From Microvelia longipes (Eukaryota; Arthropoda; Insecta; Hemiptera; Veliidae): a stretch of 64,000 bases of DNA. This document shows positions 34,871 through 44,963 of the stretch, piece after piece. A program made the translations under genes and the position numbers. The notes under the pieces are model-generated. The model was given only the letters and a program-made list of their open reading frames with translations. It did no database searches and had not been told where the DNA came from. Location: assembly GCA_018340805.1 (NCBI GenBank), contig JACMZG010000008.1:58874281-58938280 (forward strand), read 5' to 3'. Numbering within the stretch: position 1 is the stretch's first letter; the number at the start of each line of letters is the position of its first letter.

Positions 34871-35439
34871 AAAAATATTGTGGTAGTTTTTAGATTATTA
34901 TTTCTAGGGTCGGCGGGAAAAAGCACATAAGTCATTTTACTGAATTTTCCACAAGTGTAAACAAATATCAGCTTTAAAATGTGAAAACGGAAAATTTTAA
35001 TTTTCCGTAAAAATGTATTTTTATTCATTTATCTTTTTTAACGATAGTTTTGACTTAAGTGGATTTTACGTTTGGTTTAGTAAGGTCTATGAAATGCTTT
35101 TATCATATAAAAAATTGAATAATTTGAATAAGTGCCTTTTTCCGCTGACCCTAGAATTGCCTTTGAATTTTTTTTCTTGAAAGTAAATTTTTCATCTAAC
35201 GCCAATACCCTAGGTTGCTATCTAAAATATTTGCGAATCATAGTAAAATATCATCCCCCTCGGTACGTTTATTACAACAGGTCAAGGTAAATTCATTATT
35301 ATTAGTCCTACCCTTTGGGAAATCCAGTTAGAAATCCTTTGGGAGTTACCGTGTATCACCCATCCTAACTTAGTCCTAGATAACATAGGGACATTCCCGG
35401 GACGCTCACGTATCATATGAGATACCAGTAGGTGACAAT

Positions 35440-35760
35440 TGTCTTGCCCTATTAATATTTTAGGTTGAACGTCATTTTTTAGCTATGGATATTCGAAGTC
35501 AGTTATGCGAGACCAATACTGTCTAAGTTTGGTCAAAGGTAGGTGTAGTCCACTCATGGTCATCTCATGTTCTTTCTTCTCGTACAATCCTGGTATGAAA
35601 ACTTTGACCCTTTTTGACTCTTTATTTTGATACTCTGCTCAGTTAGACCAGCTAATTTTATGCGGTTTAGTCTCTCCCTCGAGCTTCTCAGAAAGTTCTC
35701 TGTGTATAAGGGTAACCGTCGATCCTTCGTCTAATAAGGCGTATGTTTCAATGCTACCCT
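35440..35760 (-). pseudogene. BEL aspartic protease (DUF1758) relic
   Basis: TYALLDEGSTVTLIHRELSE at about 35740-35680 contains the D-x-G-S-T core of the BEL protease. LIGQDNCHLL and RERPGNVPMLSRTKLGWVIH follow at about 35450-35340, which are conserved in this domain. At least two in-frame stops or frameshifts lie between. Confidence 0.8.
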
Positions 35761-35827
35761 TACTACTTTTGATTTGTTGATTTGTTTTTGACCCTTGAGT
35801 CGAAGAAACCGTACCGTTTATTTGGGT

Positions 35828-36031
35828 CTATCTTTGCAGGTCTAGGGGTTGATTTTGTTTGTGTAGGAGCTTATGGTGTGATAGTCGGCACCCATTTGTG
35901 CTGCATACCTTTTTGTTAGGACATTGTTGTAGTTGGTGTCGATTGAAACATAAAAAACAAAGTTTTAGGCCAGTAATGATGTTCCATCTCTCATCTACTG
36001 TTGCATTTCGTAGTTTTGAACAGTTTTCCAT
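35828..36031 (-). pseudogene. BEL gag zinc-knuckle region
   Basis: LKLCFLCFNRHQLQQCPNKK is followed by CSTNGCRLSHHKLLH: C-x2-C-x3-H-x4-C, then C-x4-C-x3-H-H. This is the standard nucleocapsid region between gag and protease in BEL elements, here with all zinc ligands present. The frame is open for 67 codons. Confidence 0.85.
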
Positions 36032-36276
36032 TTGTCTAAGTCACAGATGAGGCATTTATTCGCATTTCTTACATTGCTATTACTTTGATAATTTTCGAAC
36101 GCTTGGTTTGAGAGCATTGGACGACGATTAGGATCCAGTCTTGGCACTAACTTTTGGTACGTATTGTATCCCCGGGTATTGTTTTATGGATACGACTTTG
36201 GGTGAGATTGAATTACTTTTGCCAGGTTCGCCTTCTTTTGGTTGGTATTAGGTAGTCATAGTTTCTACTTCTATTT

Positions 36277-36651
36277 CTAAGCAAGCCGCGACATTTTTAA
36301 GCTGGAGGCCGTCAAATTTTGTTCATGTACATGTGCATACCTCGCCTTACTATACTTTAGAATGGGACTTAATGTATTACTGAGTTCAATTAGAAGCAGA
36401 GGATAGATCAGGTATGTTTCTCTTTCCAAACTAATAGCTGTCGACGATAGGGTCTGGACTGTGGTGTAAAATTTAAGCAAATTATTTGTACCGTTTTCAT
36501 TAACTCTAGACAAAGAGTGTACTTGGTCAATCATGGAACGCAGAATAAATTCAGGCTGTCCAAATCTTTTCTCTAATGTCTCTAAAATGATTGCTAGATT
36601 GTTAGGAGATACAAATAGTGCCCTGACAATATCTACAGCTTCCCCTGACAA
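36277..36651 (-). pseudogene. BEL gag DUF1759 domain
   Basis: Reads AVDIVRALFVSPNNLAIILE, TLEKRFGQPEFILRSMID, NLLKFYTTVQTLSSTA and LSNTLSPILKYSKARYA. The pattern L.....A...L...FG.P..I..S....V matches the DUF1759 segment of Pao/BEL gag. Interrupted upstream by a stop. It belongs to one polyprotein with its neighbours. Confidence 0.85.
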
Positions 36652-37131
36652 CGCTTATTGGACTCTTATTAGGTGGGCCGACCGTTTATAACAAGAAATA
36701 TAAGAAACCAAGTCTTCGCTAAGCCCGTGAAAATGAATCAGAGTTTTATGCCGTCTACTAATGTTTTGGAAAAATCCATGATGTTGTTCTCTTGGTTACT
36801 TAGGTAGCGTTTTTGGTGTCCGGACCCGGCGAAGTATCATCACATTTATTAAATATTTATTGGCTTTGTTTTGATTTGTGCTATCAATATTATTTTGAGG
36901 ATTCCCGTCAATACAATCTAACCCTATCGGTTTGGATGGCTCATCTAAAGCTGGTTCATATTAATCATGAATGAGTCAATCGTTAACGTTGACGATTGAT
37001 TCAATTGATGTTGTGATACTAGCTGGTCTAGATTTAGCGTAATTAAATTTTGACTTACCACTCAATACTGAACCACAACTAGAATTCTGGACTTTTGCTT
37101 TATCTAACTCTAGTTGTTTCATTATAATATC

Positions 37132-37482
37132 TCATTGAGCTTCAGCTTCGGCCGCTTTGACGTTAGCTTTTACAACCTTCAATTCTTCATCTAAAATCTT
37201 TTGCTTAGCTACAAGTTCTAGCTCTAAAAATCTAATTCTGTTTGAGCTCCGTGATGGGCTCTTACTTCTACTATAGGTAGAATTACTTTTTGATTCGTCC
37301 TTAACATTTGATTTTATACTAAGTTCTCTGTTTTTGTTATGTGAAATTTCGGGCAATACATGGCTTACTTCTTCGGCCTCGGCTGTCTCCTGTCTAACAG
37401 AGAAGATACCAGGATTTGAATTGGTATTATTTGGACCCTCAAACATGTATCTTAAAGGCGGCTTACCTTTGTTGTCTTTCAC
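37132..37482 (-). pseudogene. BEL gag N-terminal region
   Basis: 116 residues in frame. A charged, low-complexity middle (RSKSPSRSSNRIRFLELELV) is followed by an acidic-basic heptad-like stretch rich in Glu, Lys and Ala that is likely to form a coiled coil. The position immediately upstream of DUF1759 is usual for BEL gag. No catalytic motif is expected here. Confidence 0.7.
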
Positions 37483-37590
37483 TTTTTCTACTTTCTGTCA
37501 CTTTCTTCCTCTGTCATTTAGGTTTTGGCACCACTTTTATCTTCGGCACCACTTTTTTTTTGTCTTAGACAAGACAAATACTAATTGTTA

Positions 37591-37946
37591 AGTATTGTAT
37601 TTTACTTAATATATTACAGCATATGATTATGAACAATTTTAATATAAAACTAAAAGTAACTAAATTTTAAATCAATGTCAAAGCTGTCATCAAAAACAGT
37701 TATATCTTTAAACTCCTTTCAGGAAGCTATCCAAGTATATTTTAATTTTAATTATCAATAAATAATTTTTATATATTGATACATAGGAATGGAGATATGA
37801 AAAATATCTCTATAATTAACGCAACGGTGCTTATATGTGCTGAATTAATGCTAAATTTTTGTATTTTGCCAAAGAATCTTTTAAAGGATTAATTAAAAAA
37901 TTGTTCTTTATCAACTATTTGCCTAGCGATGCTCGGATATGGTTAT
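37591..37946. other. No gene recognised
   Basis: Short AT-rich stretch between the BEL gag start and the microsatellite. It might contain the BEL 5' untranslated region or LTR, but no LTR pair is visible. Confidence 0.3.
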
Positions 37947-38159
<213 letters not shown>

Positions 38160-38295
38160 AACAGACATATAGCTTGATGAAAACCAGTCAAAATTTCATG
38201 AAAATGCCTAATACTAATAATTATTATCACATTTTTTGGGTACAATATTTTCCTTATATCTACGGTTGTGGATGAGTAAAAGTGAAAATACGAAA
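38160..38295 (-). repeat. 5S-block repeat family, head tip
   Basis: Complement of the repeat head: ATGAAAACCAGTCAAAATTT, GAAAATGCCTAATAC, TTTTGGGTACAATATTTTCC and ATGAGTAAAAGTGAAAA. Diverged but in the same order as in 29750-29888. Confidence 0.5.
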
Positions 38296-38299
38296 TAAA

Positions 38300-40797
38300 T
38301 TACGCATAATAATAATTATCACAGTTGAGGAAGGTTGTGAGGTGATGATTAGATCTGTTATGATGTTAAAAGGACTTTGTTACACTTTGTATGTAAATTA
38401 GAGGAAAGTTTTCCTACTAGGTCTGTGGGTTGCTGCCAAGGGAAAGCTTTCATCCCTCTCTCTCTCTCCCTTTCTCCACACATCCCTTACTTTCTTTTCT
38501 TTGACATCCCCTTTTGAAATACATTTTATTCTTCATGTGTAAAAATTAATTACAGGAAATGATTAAAAGCTTTTGTTGAATGTTCGCTTCGAAAGTTAAT
38601 CAAAGAGTAGTTATTTGATTTTAATTCTCTTCGTCCACTTTTGCTAGTAACAATTAAATTATCGTTCTTAAAACATTTTTTTCCAATTAGATGCAATTTA
38701 TTTATGAAGGTTTTCTATCATATTAAATAATCAAATCATGGACTTAGTCCAATGGCGATATTACAATCTCTCAACCTTCTAGCCTACAGCTTAGAGGATT
38801 GGAGAGCTACGAAGTAATCATGGCATTATTAATTTACGACCTAAACTTAAATGATAATATCACATTCAATATAATTTAATTATATTGTTTGGCATTAAAA
38901 TGCCAAACTATTTTATTATTGTTAACTTAGTGAAGTGTTTGTTAAATATTTGTTAACATGGATTTTGATTTTTCTTAAATGTTTTATCATTTATCTTCTG
39001 TGATGGTTATATATTTATGTAGATTAATTTATTTAATTTTATATAAATGCATCTAGAAAGAAAAGAGAGAAGCACGTGGCAGTGTAAGTGGGTCTTTAAT
39101 ACTGCATCTTCATCCTAAATTTACATCTTCATGTTTAAGTTGTTAATTTCAATCTTAATGCCTATTTTAATAAAAAAAAAAAAAAATGGCTGACAGTACG
39201 TGTGTTGTTTATTTCTATAAACTTTGTGTGCTTTTGATATTTTTATTTTTTTGTTTTGCTGTTGGTCCCACTCCTTCCTCTTCTTCCAGGTCTTCTTTGC
39301 CATTATTGTAAAATACTAGCTTTAAAAATAAATTGTTTGATTTACATTGACTTCATATATTAAGAATAATTAAAGATTAGTTTATGATTAGAATTAAAGT
39401 TAGATTAAATTATTTTGATGATTAATAATTCTTCATTCTAGTATTCATGTGATGGCATCTTTAATTAATTTCATTCCTTTGTAATGATTTTAGTCTTATC
39501 ATTAAAAGGAGAGGGCTTAGCTATTAGAGTTTAAGTTTTGATTATATGATCCTTTAAGTCGTACTTATTTAAAAACAATGTAATGTTGCTTTTATTATGG
39601 TTTAAGTTAGATAGAGGAATGTTATAATATCATTAAACAAGTTTAATTATAGTTTCGTTGAAACAGTGTTCGTTGTGATGCGGTTGTAGTGGTAATATTG
39701 CGGTTGGAAACATTTATAAGTGTGATAGAGATAGTGGTGTCAATAGTCTGGACTACAGACGCACGCCAGACATGTAACTAAGTAAGGCACTGCGCACGCT
39801 CGCTATCTGCGCAGCACAGCCTCCCTGTATCCAGGGGTGACCCGGATCAATACACCCCCGCCCTGTGCCCAAAATTACAACACCCCGCCGAAAAACCTAC
39901 CCGCTAGATTTGTTATAAACTATGAATGGAGCCCCCATGTTACAACTTAGTTGTACTCGATATATCGAAATTAACTAATACGTTAAAAGTATCGATTGTT
40001 ATATCGACTTGATTTTTAAGCATTTTTTTAAGTGAATCAACTAATATTTGTATCTGAATAGAGTAATATGTTAAGTGGCATTTTAGCGATGGCCCTTATT
40101 GCAGGCAAACAGTTTATGAATGTGATACAAATCCGTTTTAGAGTTTCTGATCTGGAAAAAATTGGGTTTGGAAGACTCTATATATAAATATACACATATT
40201 GATCATTCACACACACACGTTTTCTTGTTTACCTACCCGGTTTTTTTTTACTTACTGTCTGAAATTGGAGTTGTTTGGGGTATTTGCACGGGTGTGAAAA
40301 TTGTACACCGGCCCTGAGGGTGAAATTTTCACCCTGGTCCGAAATAGAAAGGGGTCTGAGTAGAAAGAAACTAGTCCATAGTCGATCCAAGTACTCAAAC
40401 CCAGGGGTTCGGATTTGACTCTTGGTTATGGAGAAAAATTGTTATCGTTATATTTTTACTTTATAATTTCTTAGGAACAAAATAATTCTGATCCGCAAGC
40501 TGATTTTTCAACAAACTGCGCTTTGTACGAATGCTTAAAATTTACAAGAGCAAGTATAGGTACCCGATAGTATAAAAATGTGGATTTCATTAGAAAAACT
40601 ATACAAATTGACAGACCAGTAAAAGTTCTACTGTTCCAATTATGTAGCCACAAAAACCTGAGCAAGAAATAAAACAATTTATACAAAAACTTTATTTCAA
40701 ATTGTAGTTTAAGCCGAAGAGTTTGCAACCTTTTATGTCTCTGAAACCTGATGTTGACTTTAGTCTATATTTGATCTGATTATGTGTATTTACTTAC
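38300..40797. other. No gene recognised; GC-rich patch 39740-39910
   Basis: AT-rich sequence with a (TC)n run near 38455-38475 and a GC-richer patch (CGCACGCTCGCTATCTGCGC, ACACCCCCGCCCTGTGCCC). A small hairpin AGGGTGAAATTTTCACCCT lies near 40317. None of the ORFs shows identifiable homology. Confidence 0.4.
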
Positions 40798-40810
40798 TTG
40801 ACATGCTTTA

Positions 40811-41135
40811 AAAATAAATAAAGTTTGTCTTTCCACAGATGATTTATTATTATAAAACAAAGCCAGCTTTCAACCTGAACGGTCATCATCAGTGCCGGTG
40901 AGATGAGTCTAGATTACTTTTTTAGCCGGTTTCTGAGGCCAAGGCATGTATACGACCTTCGTATACATGCCTTGGCCTCAGAAACCGGCTAAAAAAGTAA
41001 TCTAGACTCATCTCACCGGCACTGATGATGACCGTTCAGGTTGAAAGCTGGCTTTGTTTTATAATAATAAATCATCTGTGGAAAGACAAACTTTATTTAT
41101 TTATAAGCTTATTCCACATCTCAGTATTTATCGGA
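40811..41135. mobile_element. Inserted element made of a perfect 144-bp-arm palindrome
   Basis: Arms 40812-40955 and 40959-41102 are, as far as I can check base by base, exact reverse complements around a CCT loop. A 13-bp direct repeat, TTGACATGCTTTA, flanks the unit at 40798-40810 and 41136-41148, as expected for a target-site duplication. The right side has 33 further bases (ATAAGCTTATTCCACATC...) between the palindrome and the duplication. The arm starts AAATAAATAAAGTTTGTC and contains GGTCATCATCAGTGCCGG. No ORF. The absence of mismatches implies a very recent origin or gene-conversion-like maintenance. Confidence 0.9.
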
Positions 41136-41148
41136 TTGACATGCTTTA

Positions 41149-41839
41149 TATTTTATTTCTTAGCTTCTTTATTTAGGTTATAAAAAACTCATGATTATTT
41201 AGCTATGTTATTATATGTTATATGTTATTTTCTATATTATTTATTTATTCAGTTACTATCGCAATTCTGAGGATTATCTAAATCAGTTTAACCTTTTATG
41301 ATTTATTGTTTTATGACTCATACCTCTGACAAAGCAGTCTTTAGAAATGATTGAAATGATAAAAAATTTGTTAAAATTTTTCCAAATTTTTAATTTTTGC
41401 TTTTAAAAATCAAAACATTTTTACTTTATTCTGATGAAGCATAATTTATACTGGCCTTGCTCATGGATGTTGCTCGAAAAAAAATCTTATAGGTACTTAT
41501 GATAAAAATTCCTTTTTGAAATTCTCATCTTGAGATCATTTTACAAGAACACTTGAACGTTTTATATCCTAAACTATTCAATTTTCTTGTGCTTATCTCA
41601 GCTTTTGTCTCTTTGAAAATGTCTAGTCAAGGCAAGTGGTACCTGATCTTCAAGAAAGGGAAGCTATCTCCTCTATAGCTTATTGGCTGTTCTGCGAATA
41701 ATCTTAATACATTACTCCCATCTAATCCCCCTTTTATTTCCTATTGTGTTATGTAGTTTATCTACATCTATAAAATATCTCTCTTCTTCCAATTCTAGTG
41801 CTATTTAAAAAAAATTGGCGCGAAGGTCTGCAAGCCGGA
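41149..41839. other. No gene recognised
   Basis: AT-rich, no homology recognised. Confidence 0.35.
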
Positions 41840-41847
41840 AGATTTTT

Positions 41848-42221
41848 GATACTTATTTACTTGGTTCCCAACATTAAGTTGGGACCCAAGTAAATATGGC
41901 GATATAGGGCAATTATTCACTTGGGTACCGACAATATATTTACTAAATTATATAAAAGTATAAGTATAAGAAGAAAAAAGTGTTTAAGTTAAATAATTAT
42001 TTAAAATAAAATAAGGTATTTTATTTATTTTTTATTAGGAAAATTACAAAATATTTTTGTTCTCATAGCAAAAAACTTGTAATTTCTTAGAGTCATAACT
42101 CCTTTACAAATCGAAACTAAGGGATTTTAATGGAGTTTAGACAGACCTCCTAGTTCCTATACCTAAATCCACTCGATTTTTTTCAGATAAATTGAGGTTG
42201 GGAACCAAGTAAATAAGTGCC
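41848..42221. mobile_element. Short TIR element with subterminal hairpin
   Basis: Perfect 22-bp inverted ends, ACTTATTTACTTGGTTCCCAAC at 41851-41872 and its complement at 42197-42218, extend three bases outward with two mismatches. AGATTTTT occurs immediately outside both ends (41840-41847, 42222-42229), a candidate 8-bp target duplication. Left of centre, TATTTACTTGGTTCCCAAC pairs with GTTGGGACCCAAGTAAATA (41854-41896, one mismatch). Non-coding, about 375 bp. An 8-bp duplication would fit hAT- or P-type transposition, but the flank is T-rich and could match by chance. Confidence 0.75.
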
Positions 42222-42229
42222 AGATTTTT

Positions 42230-43043
42230 TTTAAATGCGCGCTTTCTTGGTTATCAATCCAATTTTTGCTTAATTTTTCTATACATATTTAAATAACCTG
42301 AGTAATAGCATCACAACTTGTTGTTTAATTTTGTAGAATTTTTAAAGAAATTGCGCATATTTATTCAATGGATTATTCACTATATGGCATAGCAGAAAAT
42401 TATTTCTGGCGGGACTGAGAGCTAGAAAACCTACCCTCAAGGTAGCCTACAAGTTACCTTAGTCTAGCTTTCTATTGTTGATAGAAGAAAAATTAAACAA
42501 CAAAATAGTAATTATTTTGGTCATAAAAACGAAATATGTTAGACAAAAATAGAGGGTTCAATTTTAAATTCTAAAGTATGGTTTTGTAGGCCCATTGCAA
42601 AAAATTAATTTTACCACGCTTTGTAAAGATCCTGCAAAATTCAAAAAGTCAAAAGTTCAGATGGGGTGTGGAGATTTTTGGACCACCCCGTATATTATTG
42701 ATATTATTATGTAACTCTGCATGCATTGCGTACTGGCCAAGTCACAAAGTAAAATTACCAAAGCCTTTTTTATGCTTACTTATTAAGAATGATTCAGTAC
42801 TAGGCTCTTTCTATATTCACTATAACTTCTATACTCACTATAAAACTAAATAAATAAATTAAATAAATAAATTGTAAATACTATAAAGCTGTATAAAACT
42901 CCAAATAGAATAATATAGGCTGCAGAGCATTTGTTTAAAAAATGATGCCAGTGAAATGTGTGAGGCAGATAAGACTTGATATAAAATAAGATCAACTCCC
43001 TCAATTCTTTTAGCGAATATTCAAAGAAATAATAAGCTTATGG
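42230..43043. other. No gene recognised
   Basis: AT-rich, no homology recognised. The ORF at 42668-42853 has no identifiable motif. Confidence 0.35.
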
Positions 43044-43849
43044 TAAAGTAATATATAAACCAAGTAGGGAACTCCTATACTAACCTGTGTAAAAAAATTC
43101 AGACATGCGTGATCAGCTGATTGCTGGCTCAAAAATAAAAAGTAGCTAAAATTGGAATAACTGCGCATGCGCCTCTTAGGATTTACGTTTTTTACTTAGT
43201 GTTATTGGCAGCCCTGATAACATTAGGTGAGTTTTACTTGAAACGTGTTTTCGTACTTTTATATGTACGTGATAGTTTAATGATTTCGTATTAAATTCTG
43301 TGAAATAATTGTTAAAATAAATTAGTTAAAACAAAGAGACAATATATTAAAGGTAAAGTACATGTTTTTATTAAAATTTTGAATAACATCCAGACGACAA
43401 TGTATTGCCTTAAATATAACTTAAAATTACGATTGCTTTTATTATATTCAATAATGTTTGGTTAAAGTTGTAAAATTACTAATTACAATTAATATTTGAA
43501 AGGGAAAAAACAAATATCACTCGCAAAAATGTACTAAGTTAAGTAGTGCTCTCGAAAAAAGGTTGCCGCTCGTTTTGAGTAATTTTAACAAACCTAGTAT
43601 TAGACTTAGTATTAGATCCACACTTAAACCTCTATTAGATGTGACGAAACGTATTTCAAACACAAATTACTAACATTTTATTCTAAATTGTACAAATAAA
43701 AACAAAAAATTTAAAAACTGTAAATAGTTTGTTTACATTTACGCCCATAAGAAAATTTGAGCCAACTCCCTGGTGGACAAAATGTGAACTACATGCCAGA
43801 TCTGACAGAAATCGTGTTTGTTTCCCTACTTGGTTTATATATTACTTTA
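43044..43849. mobile_element. Non-autonomous DNA transposon with 28-bp perfect TIRs
   Basis: The 28 bases from 43044 (TAAAGTAATATATAAACC, AAGTAGGGAA) are the exact complement of 43822-43849. The interior has no transposase. Near the left end it contains CTGCGCATGCGCCTC (43161-43175), matching the palindromic GCGCATGCGC consensus of NRF1/Ewg-type sites. About 60 bases later CATTAGGTGAGTTTTA resembles a 5' splice site (43224-43239). These suggest the promoter and first exon of a deleted parental transposon. No target duplication is convincing, so the superfamily is open. Confidence 0.8.
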
Positions 43850-43859
43850 GGTTAAGTTC

Positions 43860-43943
43860 ATGGCGAGGGTAGGGGTGGATTTTTTGGAAGGGGGTAAAGA
43901 CGCACTGATCATGAATATATACATACATACATGTGTGTGTGTG

Positions 43944-43979
<36 letters not shown>

Positions 43980-43980
43980 G
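43860..43980 (+). repeat. Dispersed repeat, left half, ending in (TG)n
   Basis: GGCGAGGGTAGGGGTGGATT, GGAAGGGGGTAAAGACGCAC and TGATCATGAATATATACATA match the leader at 13786-13870. Then come (TG)n, (TA)n and (TG)n up to 43980. The LINE follows directly at 43981. The right half resumes at 49134. Confidence 0.7.
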
Positions 43981-44246
43981 TTTTTTTTTGTTTTTTTGTT
44001 TTTTTTAGCAACTACCTGCTTCCTTAATGATTACAGGTAATCCACGGGAGTCTTTATTAATAAAATAAAATTTACAAAAGAAAATACAAAAGTTTTTGAA
44101 ATTTTCTGGTAAAAATTAAGATTAAAGAAATTATAATTTTTCTTGTATAAATGGAAAAAAAATATATAAAATGAAAAGGTAACTTTATGATTAAAGTAAT
44201 AAATTATACAAACATCTTTTACATTGTATGCAATTCCTTAATTTTG

Positions 44247-44963
44247 TTAAAACTTATTAAAATCAATTAAATTAACAAAATACATAAATTCATCCCAGAA
44301 ACGTACGACCAAGTCGCGTAGAGAAGGAGGCCATGAGAATCCTTGTTGTATAAGAACAGCCCGTTGTAATCTACATCTCTCTGCTTCAAAAATCTCACAG
44401 TCAAAAAGTAGGTGCTCCCAAGTTTGCGATGCTCTAGAAGGGCAACTACAGCTGTCATCAGGTACCAAGGTAAAACGATGAAGATATGACTTATGCTTAC
44501 CATGACCACTCAAACATTGAGTGAGCTTATACGTAATTTTAAATTTCTTCTCAAGCCTCAAAGCTATAGATGGAAAGAATTTTTTGGTTTGAGAACCTTT
44601 AGTAGTTGAAGTCCACTGAAGTTGCCACAATTCCTGGATTCTATCACCGATACATTTCTTTACATAAGAAAATGGAACACTGTGAAATGAATTATCTAAA
44701 GAATCGTCCTCTGCTGCTTCCTTAGCCAGTGTATCGGCAGCCTCGTTTCCAACAATGCCTATGTGTGCTTTTACCCAATATATGTTAATAATCCATCCAT
44801 CTACCTTTAATATGCTAATTTGTTTCCTGATCTTTTCAGCGGACTCTAAATGTATAGAAAAATTGCACAGTAAATCTATAGAAGTTTGACTATCAGTAAA
44901 AATAATTGCAGTTTTGAAAGGGAAGTCATTTGATTTATCCTGAAGCCATTCAACTACTTTCAT
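44247..44963 (-). pseudogene. LINE ORF2, RNase H and C-terminal knuckle
   Basis: 238 residues in frame. RNase H: FTDSQTSIDLLCNF (the D of the active site), INIYWVKAHIGIVGNEAADT, then LAKEAAEDD. The preceding Asp/Glu of the DEDD set lie in the previous frame (LKIYTDGSKLKSGDVG and NNQAELLAI, about 45100-44965), so all four acidic positions survive across the frameshift. The C-terminus carries SGHGKHKSYLHRF and CSCPSRASQTWEHLLFDC, a cysteine-histidine knuckle found at the end of ORF2 in R1- and I-type LINEs. The ORF ends with TAA at 44247. Confidence 0.9.

Larger units (their letters stand above)
33050..37590 (-). mobile_element. Decayed BEL/Pao LTR retrotransposon
   Basis: A collinear BEL/Pao element on the minus strand. 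In element order: gag N-terminus (37.5 kb), DUF1759 gag domain (36.6 kb), zinc knuckles (36.0 kb), DUF1758 protease (35.7 kb), RT (34.9-33.9 kb), integrase end and DUF5641 (33.5-33.05 kb). The order and spacing match a complete element of about 4.5 kb coding length, but the integrase core and most of RNase H are shortened. Dozens of frameshifts and stops make it non-functional. LTRs were not recognised on either side. Three small inverted duplications lie inside it. Confidence 0.9.

Noticed and set aside
39121..39303. 60-codon lysine-rich ORF (MAKKTWKKRKEW...)
   Set aside because: Composition is driven by A/T runs, with no recognisable domain and no repeat copy elsewhere in the window.
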